Below are positions 8,086 through 19,787 of a stretch of 64,000 nucleotides of DNA, one piece after another (within the stretch, counting starts at the first letter, position 1; the number at the start of each line of letters is the position of its first letter). Location of the stretch: positions 1-64,000 of the forward strand of contig WGMC01000030.1 of the NCBI GenBank assembly GCA_016125265.1, read 5' to 3'. The stretch is from Planctomycetaceae bacterium. GTDB taxonomy: Bacteria; Planctomycetota; UBA1135; GCA-002686595. Below the pieces are notes generated by a model. That model was given only the letters and a program-made list of their open reading frames with translations. It had not been told where the DNA came from and searched no databases. The translations under genes were made by a program, and so were the position numbers.

Positions 8086-8420
8086 GGAGGCTCCGGGTTC
8101 GATAAAGGAACGCTCGGCCACAGAATGCCGCGGCGGGTTCGCGGGGCTAGGCCGACACCGGGACCATACAGGACCGGAAGAGCCTCCGTCCAGACCGTGT
8201 CAGCATCTTTTTGTGATGAAAGCCACACACAACAAAGTCCTGGCCTGTTAGGGGCGCGCGTGTCGTAAGCTTCGCCGAACGTTGCTTCCCCCCACTGCGA
8301 AGGCCGATCCCGCTAGCCGCGACTCTCTTGTATGTCCCATGTGCTGGCGCGCGCGGTTCAGCCACTGTAGTCTGTCCGTGGTGCGCAGGACGATCTGCCT
8401 GCTCGACGGAAGGAGCCCCC
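8086..8420. other. Divergent intergenic region between two secreted-protein genes
   Basis: These 335 bases separate two divergent genes and are less GC-rich than the coding DNA, especially around 8205-8235 (atctttttgtgatgaaag). Promoters for both genes should lie here, but I cannot assign -10/-35 elements with confidence. The end carries the ribosome-binding site for the next gene (GGAAGGAG at about 8409-8416). I see no RNA gene or repeat. Confidence 0.4.
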
Positions 8421-10028
8421 GTGAAGACGCTGGTTGTGTTGGCCGTACTGTCCGTCGGCGGTGCCCCGGTCCTGTGGGGGAGCGCTCGCGCGGTTGCCCA
8501 GGGACCCTGCGAGACGTTTCGGATTGAGAATCCGCACGCGCCGCTGGACGGGCACTTTGGGCACGCGGTGGACGTGGACGGGGATCGGATGGTGGTGGGC
8601 ATGCACAGCCACCAACTCGAGCCGAAGACGGGTACGGCGTATGTCTACGAGCGGGGGCTGGGGGGGTGGGTGCAGTCCGCCGAGCTTGCGATCAGCGATG
8701 GAGTTTCCGGGTGTTACTACGGGTGGTCCGTGGCACTGGATGGCGACGTAGCCCTCGTAGGACGCCAGGCGGACGGCACGCTCAACGCGAAAGGCTCCGT
8801 CTACGTATTCCAGCGCCAGCCGAACGGCGCGTGGGTGCAGACCCAGAAGATCGTGCAGCACGACGCGGAGGCCTGGGCGTTTGGGTGGGCCCTGGATCTG
8901 GACGGCACCCGTGCGGCGATCCCGGCGAAGGGCGCGGGGTCGCTCGGGCCCAAGGCACGTGTCTACATCTACGAGCTCGAGGACGGGCAGTTCGTGGAGA
9001 AGGCCAAGCTGAAGCCTTCCCTCGACAACTTGAGTGACTGGTTTGGCGCGTCCTTGGACCTCGACGGCGACCGCGTCGCCATCGGCGCGCCCAAGGGCGG
9101 CACCGGCCGGGCGTACATCTTCGACCGCCAGCCCGATGGCATGTGGACGGAGCAGGCGTTGCTGCTCCCCGGGGACTTGGCGTCGGCGGATCAGTTTGGG
9201 TACGCGGTCGCGCTCGACCAGGATCGAGTTGCGATCTCAGCTCCGTTTCACGACCAGCCTTGGATCAACCACGGCGCGATCTACATTTTCGAACGCGGGA
9301 ACGACGCCTGGCCCCAAACAGCGAAGATCTCGGTACTGGGCAACACCCCGACGCCACGTCTCGGTTTTGCGATGGGACTCGTGGATGACGACCTGTTCGC
9401 GGGCTCGCCCGGCGATGCGACTTTTGCATCGAGCGCGGGTGCGACCTACCACTTCCGTCACCAGACCGGCGGGTGGCAGACCGTAGAGAAGTTTTTTGGA
9501 AGTGAGTTGGACGAAGGATCGGCGTTTGGCTGGTCGCTCGCGAGGTCTGGAGCGACTTTGGTGGTCGGCGCACCTGGCTCCACGACCCCCACCCCGGGCC
9601 GCGTGCATGAGTTCTCTACTAGCGGAGGAGCCCAACTGAGCAGTAGCTCAGGCTCAGTTTCCAACGCCGGCGGCGGAGCGCAGGTGCTGACTCTCGGCGC
9701 CTGCGCGCAGCACGGCGGTGACTTCTACTTGCTCTTGGGTTCCTACACAGGCACGGCGCCGGCGTTCCCCCTCGGCGACTCTTCCCTTCCGCTCGTCGCC
9801 GACGTCTACACCCTGTTCACCCTGCAGCAGCCGAACGCGCCGACCCTGCCTGGCTCCCTGGGCGTGCTGGATCCGTGGGGTCGCGCCACGGCCGCGTTCC
9901 TGCTGCCGCCCGGTGCTCCCGCGAGCACGATCGGGCTCACGTTGCACCACGCCTACGTGGTGTTCGACGCGCAAACCCTCGCGATCGAACTCGCAAGCAA
10001 TTCGGTGCCCGTCACCATCGGGCCCTAA
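8421..10028 (+). CDS. Secreted FG-GAP repeat protein with a C-terminal beta domain
   Basis: This 535-residue protein starts at GTG 8421, which follows a good GGAAGGAG site and begins a clear signal peptide (VKTLVVLAVLSVGGAPVLWG, cleavage near AVAQG). Residues 45-395 hold seven FG-GAP-like repeats, each with an FG.A.DLDGDR.A.GAP pattern, such as FGHAVDVDGDRMVVGMHS, FGASLDLDGDRVAIGAPK and FGYAVALDQDRVAISAPF. Seven repeats match one seven-bladed integrin-alpha-like propeller. Residues 405-535 form a separate small beta-type domain (GSYTGTAPAFPLGDSSLPLV, LGVLDPWGRATAAFLLPPG). A cell-surface or secreted binding role is likely; the ligand is unknown. Confidence 0.85.
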   Translation: MKTLVVLAVLSVGGAPVLWGSARAVAQGPCETFRIENPHAPLDGHFGHAVDVDGDRMVVGMHSHQLEPKTGTAYVYERGLGGWVQSAELAISDGVSGCYYGWSVALDGDVALVGRQADGTLNAKGSVYVFQRQPNGAWVQTQKIVQHDAEAWAFGWALDLDGTRAAIPAKGAGSLGPKARVYIYELEDGQFVEKAKLKPSLDNLSDWFGASLDLDGDRVAIGAPKGGTGRAYIFDRQPDGMWTEQALLLPGDLASADQFGYAVALDQDRVAISAPFHDQPWINHGAIYIFERGNDAWPQTAKISVLGNTPTPRLGFAMGLVDDDLFAGSPGDATFASSAGATYHFRHQTGGWQTVEKFFGSELDEGSAFGWSLARSGATLVVGAPGSTTPTPGRVHEFSTSGGAQLSSSSGSVSNAGGGAQVLTLGACAQHGGDFYLLLGSYTGTAPAFPLGDSSLPLVADVYTLFTLQQPNAPTLPGSLGVLDPWGRATAAFLLPPGAPASTIGLTLHHAYVVFDAQTLAIELASNSVPVTIGP

Positions 10029-10064
10029 ATCCGTGCACGTTCCTCGCGGACGGCGACGACCGGA

Positions 10065-11102
10065 CTAGAGCTCGCGGCCACTCGGCAGGGCGAAGGGGCT
10101 GTGCGCGGATTGCGCTTGCCAGCGGTCGAGCAGTTCGCGTTCGCGCGACGGGGAGATCCCCGCTTGCCACGGTTGGCCGGGGCCGCGTGAGCCCAGCCAG
10201 CGGTGGGTGTCGCCCAGGGTGTGCACCAGCGGGCGGGGGTTGAGTCCGGCGGCGAGGGCGCGGCTCGGGTCCACGCTGAAGAGGCCGCGGGGGCCGTCCT
10301 CGGGGATCCAGAGGGGCAGGTCGCGGAACGGCTTCACACCTTCGTCGAGCAGGAAGCCGGGGTCGGCCCAGATCAGCTCGCCGTCGCCGCCGCCGTAGTT
10401 GAGCAACGACCCGAGCAGCTCGCCCAGGGTGGTCGGTTCCGCGGGGCCCGCGGCCGTGTAGACACCGCGGGCGCCGTCTTCCAAGAGCTGCACGGTGAAG
10501 CGCCCCAGGTCGCGCGCGTCGAGCCATTGGACCCGCGCGCCAGCCGGACCCGGCGCCAGCACCGGGCCGCCCGAAGCGAGTCGCGCGACCCACCAGGAAA
10601 AACGGTCCGTGGGGTCGTGGGGGCCGACGAGCAGCCCGGGGCGCAGCACCAGGGCGCGCTCGCCGAACGACGCCTGCACGATGCGCTCGCACGCGGCCTT
10701 CAGGGGGCCGTAGCTGGCTTCGTTCAGCTCTTCGCCCTGCGTGGGGTCCCAGGGGGCCAGTTCGGCGGTCTCGTCCGCGCCGCTGCGTTCGGGGTGCGCG
10801 TGCACCGAGATCGTCGAGACAAAGGCGTAGCGCCCCACGCGGGACTCGAGGAACTCCGCGGAGCGGCGCACTTCGCTCGGCCGGTAGCCCGACGTGTCGA
10901 GGCACGCGTCGAACTCCTGTGCCCCGAGGGCCTCGAGCCCGATCCGTCGATCGCCGAGCACGTGCTCGCACTCGGGGAAGAGCTCTGGGCCGCTCTTGCC
11001 GCGGTGGAACAGGGTCACATCGTGGCCGCGCGCGAGCGCCGCTTCCACTGTGTGACGACCGACAAAACGGGTGCCGCCGAGAACGAGAAGCTTCATCCCC
11101 AT
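10065..11102 (-). CDS. NAD-dependent epimerase/dehydratase family protein (extended SDR)
   Basis: This 345-residue protein has a Rossmann nucleotide-binding motif at its N-terminus (MKLLVLGGTRFVGRHTVEAA, G-G-x-x-x-x-G), the FVSTISVHA strand near 110, and a YGPLKAACE segment near 145 that supplies the Tyr-x-x-x-Lys catalytic pair. The C-terminal substrate domain ends with GDTHRWL. ATG 11102 or 11096 can start it, with MKLLVLGG favouring 11096. It stands alone, with the repeat cluster upstream of it. The substrate could be a nucleotide sugar or a similar compound; the exact reaction cannot be read here. Confidence 0.85.
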   Translation of the reverse strand: MGMKLLVLGGTRFVGRHTVEAALARGHDVTLFHRGKSGPELFPECEHVLGDRRIGLEALGAQEFDACLDTSGYRPSEVRRSAEFLESRVGRYAFVSTISVHAHPERSGADETAELAPWDPTQGEELNEASYGPLKAACERIVQASFGERALVLRPGLLVGPHDPTDRFSWWVARLASGGPVLAPGPAGARVQWLDARDLGRFTVQLLEDGARGVYTAAGPAEPTTLGELLGSLLNYGGGDGELIWADPGFLLDEGVKPFRDLPLWIPEDGPRGLFSVDPSRALAAGLNPRPLVHTLGDTHRWLGSRGPGQPWQAGISPSRERELLDRWQAQSAHSPFALPSGREL

Positions 11103-11218
11103 CTAGGTACCACGGCGCGCGGGATCGCATAAGGGGGGAAATCACCCCACACGAAGCGGGGGCGCTCGGATCGCAGCGCGATTTCGTCGGCGGGTCTACA
11201 CTGGAGCCGAGCACGGCG

Positions 11219-11309
11219 GATGGGGCGGGCCTTCAGCCCTTGTGTCCTTCCATGACCAACCTGGGGCGTTGCCCCAGGCTACTATCGGGCGCGCCTTTGG
11301 CGCTTCGGA
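11219..11309 (+). repeat. REP-like palindromic element, copy A1
   Basis: This copy combines a GGGC...GCCC hairpin (GGGCGGGCCTTCAGCCC, 11224-11240), the perfect palindrome CCTGGGGCGTTGCCCCAGG (11260-11278), then GCTACTATCGGGCG and a TTTGGCGCTTCGGA tail. It is about 95 percent identical by eye to copy A3. Related copies occur at 11676 (inverted), 11806, 51803, 51995 and 52189 (inverted). It lies upstream of the epimerase gene and beside the minisatellite. Confidence 0.85.
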
Positions 11310-11348
11310 GCGCCGTTGGCGCAAGGCGCAATGCGGACTCGACGACAT

Positions 11349-11659
11349 CGAGCGCGTTGAGTCGAATCGACACCCGTGGACGTCGAGTCGCAGCGACAAC
11401 CGTGGACATTGAGTCGCAGCGACGAGCGTGGATGGTGGATCGCAGTGACAACCGTGGATGTGCGCTCGCAGCGACACCCGTGGACGTTGAGCGCAACGAA
11501 ACCCGTGGACATTGAGTCGCAGAGACGACCGTGGACGTTGAGTCGCAGAGACGACCGTGGATGTTGAGTCGCAGAGACGACCGTGGATGTTGGACCGCAG
11601 TGACGAGCGTTGACGTTGGCTCGCGGCGACGACCGCGGTTGGTTGTCCTGCGGCCGACA
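11349..11659 (+). repeat. 26-bp minisatellite, about 12 degenerate units
   Basis: Units begin at 11349, 11375, 11401, 11427, 11453, 11479, 11504, 11530, 11556, 11582, 11608 and 11634. The period is 26 bases throughout except one 25-base step. The most regular units read approximately cgtggacgttgagtcgcag followed by agacgac. The array is bounded by REP-like copies A1 and A2. Because 26 is not a multiple of three, the repeat cycles through all frames, so the open frames crossing it are unlikely to encode a repeat protein. Confidence 0.85.
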
Positions 11660-11675
11660 CGTGGCTTGTCCGCAA

Positions 11676-11760
11676 GGGGCAACGCCCCGTCCGATAGTAG
11701 CCTGGGGCAACGCCCCAGGTATTGGGGTGGAACCGGCCCGGGCTGAAGGCCCGGCCCATG
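11676..11760 (-). repeat. REP-like palindromic element, copy A2 (inverted)
   Basis: This is the reverse-oriented copy: GGGGCAACGCCCC (11676-11688), then CGATAGTAG, the palindrome CCTGGGGCAACGCCCCAGG (11701-11719), and the GGGCTGAAGGCCC hairpin (11738-11750). Together with A1 and A3 it makes an alternating pair arrangement similar to bacterial interspersed mosaic elements. A short direct repeat of gcccatggtttt follows (11753 and 11770). Confidence 0.8.
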
Positions 11761-11805
11761 GTTTTAGCGGCCCATGGTTTTGGCGCGGTGCGACGGCGAC
11801 GCGCA

Positions 11806-11895
11806 TTGGGGCGGGCCTTCAGCCCTTGTCTCCTTTCCATGCCCCACCTGGGGCGTTGCCCCAGGCTACTATTGGGCGCGCCTTTGGCGCTTCGG
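11806..11895 (+). repeat. REP-like palindromic element, copy A3
   Basis: This copy is nearly identical to A1 over 90 bases: the GGGC hairpin at 11809-11825, the palindrome CCTGGGGCGTTGCCCCAGG at 11847-11865, GCTACTATTGGGCG, and TTTGGCGCTTCGGA. A degenerate continuation of gcgc...ttggcgcttcgga motifs runs to about 11955, nine bases short of the carB stop. It may serve as the carB transcript end. Confidence 0.85.
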
Positions 11896-11963
11896 ATTCG
11901 CGCCCTTGGCGCGTTGGATCAGCGCGCTTGGCGCTTCGGAACCGCGCGTTGAGCGCGTCAGTG

Positions 11964-15218
<3,255 letters not shown>

Positions 15219-15234
15219 TCGCGTCGCGGGCGGG

Positions 15235-15255
15235 CCCGGGTTTCGAAGACCCGGG
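15235..15255 (-). promoter_or_regulatory. Hairpin in the leader just before carB
   Basis: CCCGGGT and ACCCGGG pair over seven bases around a seven-base loop, ending 17 bases before the carB ATG on the minus strand. It could act as a terminator for aroB read-through or mask the carB ribosome-binding region. No ribosome-binding motif is evident in front of carB. The function is a guess. Confidence 0.25.
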
Positions 15256-15377
15256 AGGGGGGGGAGCGGGGCGGAGGAGAACGGGAAGTCGGGGCGCGAG
15301 CTACCCCGACGCGGCTCCGCCCGGGGGAGGCGCGCGACCTCGACCCCCGAGATTGGAACACATGGGCCTTGGGCTTG

Positions 15378-16529
15378 TCACGGCGCCGGGCCGGGGCGCC
15401 CGCGCCGGGCGAGCACCTCGGCGATGCGCGCGGCCTCGACTTCGACGCCGAGTTCGAGACGGCCGAGGGCGCGGGGCAGCACAAACCGCGCCTTGCCGCC
15501 CTGAGTCTTTTTGTCCTGGGCGAGGGCGGCGAGCAGCGGGCGGTCGTCGAGCCTCAGGCCGAGGTCCCGCTCCAGCTCCGCGAGGTTTCGGGGCAGTCCC
15601 AGTTGGCGGGCCAGCTCGGCGGCGCGGTCGGGCAGGTCGGGCTCCGCGAGCAGGCCCATTTCCGCGGCCAGTTCGAGCGCAAAACCCAGGCCCGCGGCCA
15701 CGGCGACGCCGTGCGGCACGGCGCCGTGCCCCGCCGCGGTCTCGATGGCGTGCCCCAGGGTGTGCCCCAGGTTGAGCGCCTCCCGCGGGCCCCGCTCGAA
15801 CTCGTCCACGGCGACGAGGCGGCCCTTGGCCTCGGCGCAGGGCGCGATCAGAGCGTCGAGGGCACCGGCGTCCCCCGCCCGCGCCGCCCGGGCGAGGGCC
15901 CAGTCCTCGGCTTCCAGGGCACCGAACAGGTCCGGCACCACGCCGAGCGCGTACTTCGCCACCTCGCCGAGGCCGGACCGGCGCTCCTCGGGCGCGAGGG
16001 TTCCCAGGACCTCGGTGTCCGCCAGCACGGCCTCCGGCGCGTGGAACGCGCCGACCAGATTCTTCGCCTGGGGCAGGTCCACGGCCGTTTTTCCGCCGAT
16101 GGCGGCGTCCACTTGGCCGAGCAGCGTCGTGGGGCAGGCGATCCAGGCGATTCCGCGGCGGTAGAGCGCCGCCGCCAGTCCCGCCGCGTCGCTGGTCGCG
16201 CCGCCCCCAAACGCGACGACCAGGTGGGAGCGCTCCGCCCGCCGGCCCGCGAGGCGCTCGAGCAAGTCGCCGAGCGCCGGCCAGGTCTTGGCCGCTTCTC
16301 CCCGGGGCAGCCGGAGCGGATCGCCGAGGCCCGCGTCGGCCAATCTCGCCCCGTGCAGTTCCAGCACGTGCTCGTCCGCCACCAGGTGCGCCCGGCGGCC
16401 CCCCAGCACGGCGCCCAGGTCCCGCAGCACCCCCGGCCCGATGCGCACGTGGGTGCGTCGGCTGGCGCGCACCTCGAAGGCGTGGGTCGCCGCTCGGCTC
16501 TCCCGGGCGCCCGGGCCGGCCGCGCTCAC
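15378..16529 (-). CDS. aroB: 3-dehydroquinate synthase
   Basis: This 383-residue enzyme converts DAHP to 3-dehydroquinate in the shikimate pathway. Key motifs are VVAFGGGATSDAAGLAAALY (NAD site), CPTTLLGQVDAAIGGKTAVD, the metal and active-site stretch SGLGEVAKYALG, and the zinc-ligand motif NLGHTLGHAIET. GTG 16529 is chosen because it overlaps the upstream stop as GTGA and gives the usual family length. Proline- and arginine-rich sequence further upstream in the frame belongs to the preceding gene. It is probably translationally coupled to the two-TM hypothetical protein before it. Confidence 0.93.
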   Translation of the reverse strand: MSAAGPGARESRAATHAFEVRASRRTHVRIGPGVLRDLGAVLGGRRAHLVADEHVLELHGARLADAGLGDPLRLPRGEAAKTWPALGDLLERLAGRRAERSHLVVAFGGGATSDAAGLAAALYRRGIAWIACPTTLLGQVDAAIGGKTAVDLPQAKNLVGAFHAPEAVLADTEVLGTLAPEERRSGLGEVAKYALGVVPDLFGALEAEDWALARAARAGDAGALDALIAPCAEAKGRLVAVDEFERGPREALNLGHTLGHAIETAAGHGAVPHGVAVAAGLGFALELAAEMGLLAEPDLPDRAAELARQLGLPRNLAELERDLGLRLDDRPLLAALAQDKKTQGGKARFVLPRALGRLELGVEVEAARIAEVLARRGRPGPAP

Positions 16530-17863
16530 GTGCGCTCCGTCAACCCGCCCTTGCGGCGTCGCTGGCGGGACTCCACCCGTTGGCGTTCGAACTCGTCGGC
16601 GCGGCGGCGATCCCGGCGCACGAGCACCGCGAGCAGCACAACCATCAGAACAGTCAGCCCGGCCACACCGAGCAGCACCTGGCGCATGACGGAGTCTTCC
16701 GGCAGTTCGAAGCGCTCCACGTCGAGCGCGACGAAGAACGGCGCGAGGTGGCGACTGCGGGCCGAGTCGAAGGCGTAGTTCTTGAAGAAGAGCAGGTTTC
16801 CGGAGACCAGATCGCCCTTTTCGATGCCCGTCAAACGGCCGGGGTAGTAGAGGCCAATCGTCGGGAGGTTCTTGTCCCAATCGACGTTGGTGAGCCAAAC
16901 CTCCGTCACCTCATGGAGGCGGGCCGGGTTCTCCGGCAGCAGTTGGTGGCGCACGACCTCGACACGGCTGATCGGCAGGCGCAGGGCCGCGCCGCGGAAG
17001 TTCTGCCCGTCGTCGAGGATCTGGGCGAGCAACGTGCGGTCGAGCTCGGGCGCCGCTGCGAAGTTGTGCTCGCCCTCGGCCGCGTCGCGGGCGTGCGCCA
17101 ACAATTCGTAGCGCCCGGGCACGTCGAGCCCCAGCACCCGTTGGAACGTGTCGTCGACGACGATCAGCAGATCGTCGGGATCGAAGTTCGGTTTGGGACC
17201 CACGGGGGCGACGGAGCGCTCCAGGGACGAGCCGACGAGCAGCGGCGCTTCGACCCAGGAACCGTCCGGCGCTTCGTCCGAGTAGAGCTTGAGGAACAGG
17301 CCCTGGAACACGACCCAGTCGCCGGGTTCGAGATCCGCGGGCGTCGAGAGGGCCACGCCGTGCACACGACCGCCGCCCTCGAGGTCGACGAGGAAACTGT
17401 GTTCCGGCGCCGCCGTCGCGTTGGGGCGGCGGGTGCTCAGTTCGAGGAGGCGCCCGCGCGCGCCGATCGACTTGCCGCGCCAAGCGGCCGGATCCGCCTC
17501 GATCTGCGCCAGCAGGTTCGTGTCCGCGAACGGAGTGCCCATCGCCTGGTAGTGCGCCGGCGTCAGGCGCCGGGCCAGACCGAGCAGGGTCTCGAGCGGC
17601 GCGCGTTCGAGGCGCACGCGTGCCTCGGGAGTGCGGTCGTCGACCGAGCTTTGCAGCTCTTCCGTCGGGATCGTCGGCAACTCGACCCTCGCCGTGATCT
17701 GCTCGGGCACGTCCATCGACGGCGGCGGCGCATCGGCCTGTTGCGTGGCCATGAAGAGCGCCACTGCGATCACCACCACGCCGGCTCCCATCAGGATGAG
17801 GCGCACGCGCTCTCCGCCGGTCATGCCGCGGCTGGGCGTCTCGGAGCCTTTGAACTTGCGCAT
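16526..17863 (-). CDS. Hypothetical membrane-anchored protein with two terminal TM segments
   Basis: This 445-residue protein has one transmembrane segment near the N-terminus (LILMGAGVVVIAVALFMA, about 23-40) and one near the C-terminus (VLLGVAGLTVLMVVLLAVLV, about 395-415), ending in a basic tail (RRRKGGLTERT). The 350-residue region between would face the periplasm. It contains GDWVVFQGLFLKLYSDE, reminiscent of small beta-barrel OB-like strands. No family is recognised. Its stop overlaps the aroB start as GTGA, and the peptidase gene ends 27 bases upstream. The coupling with aroB may be only transcriptional economy. Confidence 0.75.
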   Translation of the reverse strand: MRKFKGSETPSRGMTGGERVRLILMGAGVVVIAVALFMATQQADAPPPSMDVPEQITARVELPTIPTEELQSSVDDRTPEARVRLERAPLETLLGLARRLTPAHYQAMGTPFADTNLLAQIEADPAAWRGKSIGARGRLLELSTRRPNATAAPEHSFLVDLEGGGRVHGVALSTPADLEPGDWVVFQGLFLKLYSDEAPDGSWVEAPLLVGSSLERSVAPVGPKPNFDPDDLLIVVDDTFQRVLGLDVPGRYELLAHARDAAEGEHNFAAAPELDRTLLAQILDDGQNFRGAALRLPISRVEVVRHQLLPENPARLHEVTEVWLTNVDWDKNLPTIGLYYPGRLTGIEKGDLVSGNLLFFKNYAFDSARSRHLAPFFVALDVERFELPEDSVMRQVLLGVAGLTVLMVVLLAVLVRRDRRRADEFERQRVESRQRRRKGGLTERT

Positions 17864-17890
17864 GGTGGAGTCTCCTCGTGGTCTTTCGGA

Positions 17891-18625
17891 TCAGCTCAGT
17901 TCGAGGGCGCGCCGTGTGGCATAGAGCCCGGCCGCCTCGACCAAACCGCGGAACAGAAGCTGGTCGGGGTGGCCCTCGGGCGACACCTCGGGGTGCCACT
18001 GCACGCCGATGGCGAAGCTGTGGCTGCGTTTTTCGATGGCCTCGATGAGGCCCTGCTCGTCCTCGGCGGCGACGGTCCAACCGCCTTCGGTCCTGCGCAC
18101 GGCCTGGTGGTGGCGCGAGAGCACCCGCAGGCGGTCCTGGCCGACCAACTGCGCGAGGCGTGTGCCCCGGTGCAGCCGCACCTCGTGGTGCACACCGCCG
18201 CCGTGTTCGCGCGAGCCGGGGAGGTCCTCCGGCAAGTGTTGGTAGAGGTCGCCGCCTTCGACCAGCGCAAGCAACTGCATGCCGTAGCAGATGCCCAGCA
18301 CGGGAAGGTCGCGTTCGAGCGCCGCGCGCACCAGTTCGACGTCGAAGTCCTGCTTCTGCCGCGGCACCGGAGTGGCGAGGGGATGGGTCTCGCCCTTGCC
18401 CAAACGTCCCATGTCGAAGTCGTCGCCCCCCGACAGGACCAGGCCGTCCAGGCGATCGAGAAGCGCGGACAGGTCCCTGGGGCCGCCCGCGGGATACAGC
18501 CCCACGGGTACACCGCCGGCGCGCAGCACCGCCTCCGCGTAGCGCAGCGGCAGATCCACCCGAATGCCGCTCTTTTCGGTCAATCCGCCGTTGATGCCGA
18601 TCCAGGGGCGCTCTTTCCACTCCAT
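17891..18625 (-). CDS. Class I glutamine-amidotransferase-like peptidase (C26, PuuD-type)
   Basis: This 244-residue protein belongs to the gamma-glutamyl-gamma-aminobutyrate hydrolase group. The nucleophile Cys sits in LPVLGICYGMQLLALVEGG near residue 95, the oxyanion region precedes it (LDGLVLSGGDDFD), and the catalytic His/Glu pair is in IGVQWHPEVSPEG near 208. ATG 18625 gives MEWKERPWIGINGG, the usual family N-terminus. Family members hydrolyse gamma-glutamyl amides in polyamine breakdown. No other polyamine gene adjoins it, although an agmatinase-family gene lies 2 kb away. The exact substrate is unknown. Confidence 0.88.
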   Translation of the reverse strand: MEWKERPWIGINGGLTEKSGIRVDLPLRYAEAVLRAGGVPVGLYPAGGPRDLSALLDRLDGLVLSGGDDFDMGRLGKGETHPLATPVPRQKQDFDVELVRAALERDLPVLGICYGMQLLALVEGGDLYQHLPEDLPGSREHGGGVHHEVRLHRGTRLAQLVGQDRLRVLSRHHQAVRRTEGGWTVAAEDEQGLIEAIEKRSHSFAIGVQWHPEVSPEGHPDQLLFRGLVEAAGLYATRRALELS

Positions 18626-18750
18626 GGGGGGATTGTAGTCTCCGCCGGTTGTGCTTCCCCGGGCGGCCTTGCTCGGCGTAGGCTCTTCGGCCCACTCGGG
18701 CCTTCGGGCCCGGCGTCTGCGTCGAAGTCCGTCCCCGCGCCCCACGTCCC

Positions 18751-19746
18751 GTGCCCGTCCACGAACCCGCCTGGTTGTTGCTGGCCATCTACCTGGTGGC
18801 CGGCTGTTTGTTGCTCGCAAAGGGCGCCGACTGGCTGGTCGGAGGTTCTTCGCGGTTGGCGCGGCGCCTCGGCATCAGCACGCTCGCCATCGGCCTGACG
18901 GTCGTGGCCTGGGGTACGTCCGCCCCCGAGGTGGTGGTTTCGGTGTTGGCGGCGCTCGAGGGTCAGGCGGCGATCTCCCTCGGCAACGTCCTCGGGTCCA
19001 ACATCGCGAACATCGGTCTGGTGCTGGGGGCGAGTGCGCTCGTGCTGCCCAAGGTGCTCGAAGGCCGGCTCAGCTTCCGCGACATCTTTTGGCTGTTCGC
19101 GTCCGTCGGCGCCCTGTGGTGGTGCTCGCTGGATGGGCAACTGACGCGCCTCGATGGGGCGCTGCTCCTCGGCCTGTTCGCCGCCTACAACGTGTGGCTG
19201 TGGAGAACCTCCCGCCAACAGGACGACCCCGCCGTGGCCGTGCCGGAGGTGCCGCGCGGGGGGCGTTCGCCGTGGTTGTTGGCCCTGGGCGGCGTGGCGG
19301 CAGTGTCCGTGGGGGCGAAATTGGTGGTGATGGGAGCCGAGGGTGGCGCCCTGCGCCTCGGTGTCGAGCCCCGTGTGGTCGGCCTGACCGTGGTCGCCGT
19401 GGGGACGTCCTTGCCGGAGCTCGCGGCGGGCCTCGGCAGCGCCTTCAAGGGCGAGAGCGACATCTCCCTCGGCAACGTGCTCGGCAGCAACGTCTTCAAC
19501 GTACTGGCCGTGCTGGGGTTGGTGGCGCTGGTGCGGCCGCTCGTGCCCGAGGCCACGGGCGACGCGGAGGCCCAGGCCCAGTTGACCAGCGCCTTCGAGG
19601 GCGCCCTCTCCAACGACTTCCCGTACGTGATGGCCTTCAGCCTGGCGTTTTTGGTCCTGCCCCTATTGGGTGGGGCGCGCCTCGGTCGCTGGAAGGGCGC
19701 GCTCTTGCTCGGCGCCTACACCTGGTACACGGTGAACCTGTTCTGA
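18751..19746 (+). CDS. Calcium/sodium antiporter (CaCA family, YrbG-like)
   Basis: This 331-residue integral membrane exchanger has about ten transmembrane helices. The two diagnostic alpha-repeats are plain: AWGTSAPEVVVSVLAALEG with SLGNVLGSNIANIGLVLGA (about 50-95), and VGTSLPELAAGLGSAFKG with SLGNVLGSNVFNVLAVLGL (about 215-260). These form the cation-binding site in the membrane centre. GTG 18751 is the start; a GGGCC-TTCG-GGCCC hairpin (18698-18711) lies in the upstream region. The last codons and stop lie in a 13-base tandem duplication. The transported ion pair cannot be fixed from sequence. Confidence 0.93.
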   Translation: MPVHEPAWLLLAIYLVAGCLLLAKGADWLVGGSSRLARRLGISTLAIGLTVVAWGTSAPEVVVSVLAALEGQAAISLGNVLGSNIANIGLVLGASALVLPKVLEGRLSFRDIFWLFASVGALWWCSLDGQLTRLDGALLLGLFAAYNVWLWRTSRQQDDPAVAVPEVPRGGRSPWLLALGGVAAVSVGAKLVVMGAEGGALRLGVEPRVVGLTVVAVGTSLPELAAGLGSAFKGESDISLGNVLGSNVFNVLAVLGLVALVRPLVPEATGDAEAQAQLTSAFEGALSNDFPYVMAFSLAFLVLPLLGGARLGRWKGALLLGAYTWYTVNLF

Positions 19747-19761
19747 GGACCTGTTCTGAGG
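19736..19761 (+). repeat. 13-bp tandem duplication spanning a stop codon
   Basis: ACCTGTTCTGAGG occurs twice in direct succession (19736-19748 and 19749-19761). The first copy encodes the end of the antiporter and its TGA. The second copy is outside the gene in another frame. This looks like a recent slippage event without effect on the protein. Confidence 0.85.
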
Positions 19762-19787
19762 GCGGCGTGGACCGCGCGGGGGGGCCG

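Noticed and set aside
11349-11659. CRISPR array
   Set aside because: Units are contiguous with no unique spacers, are degenerate, and no cas genes are present.
11196-11840. Minus-strand frame with repeating SSLRLNVHG-type peptide
   Set aside because: The peptide repeat is a by-product of the 26-base DNA minisatellite, which shifts frame every unit, and similar frames are open on both strands.
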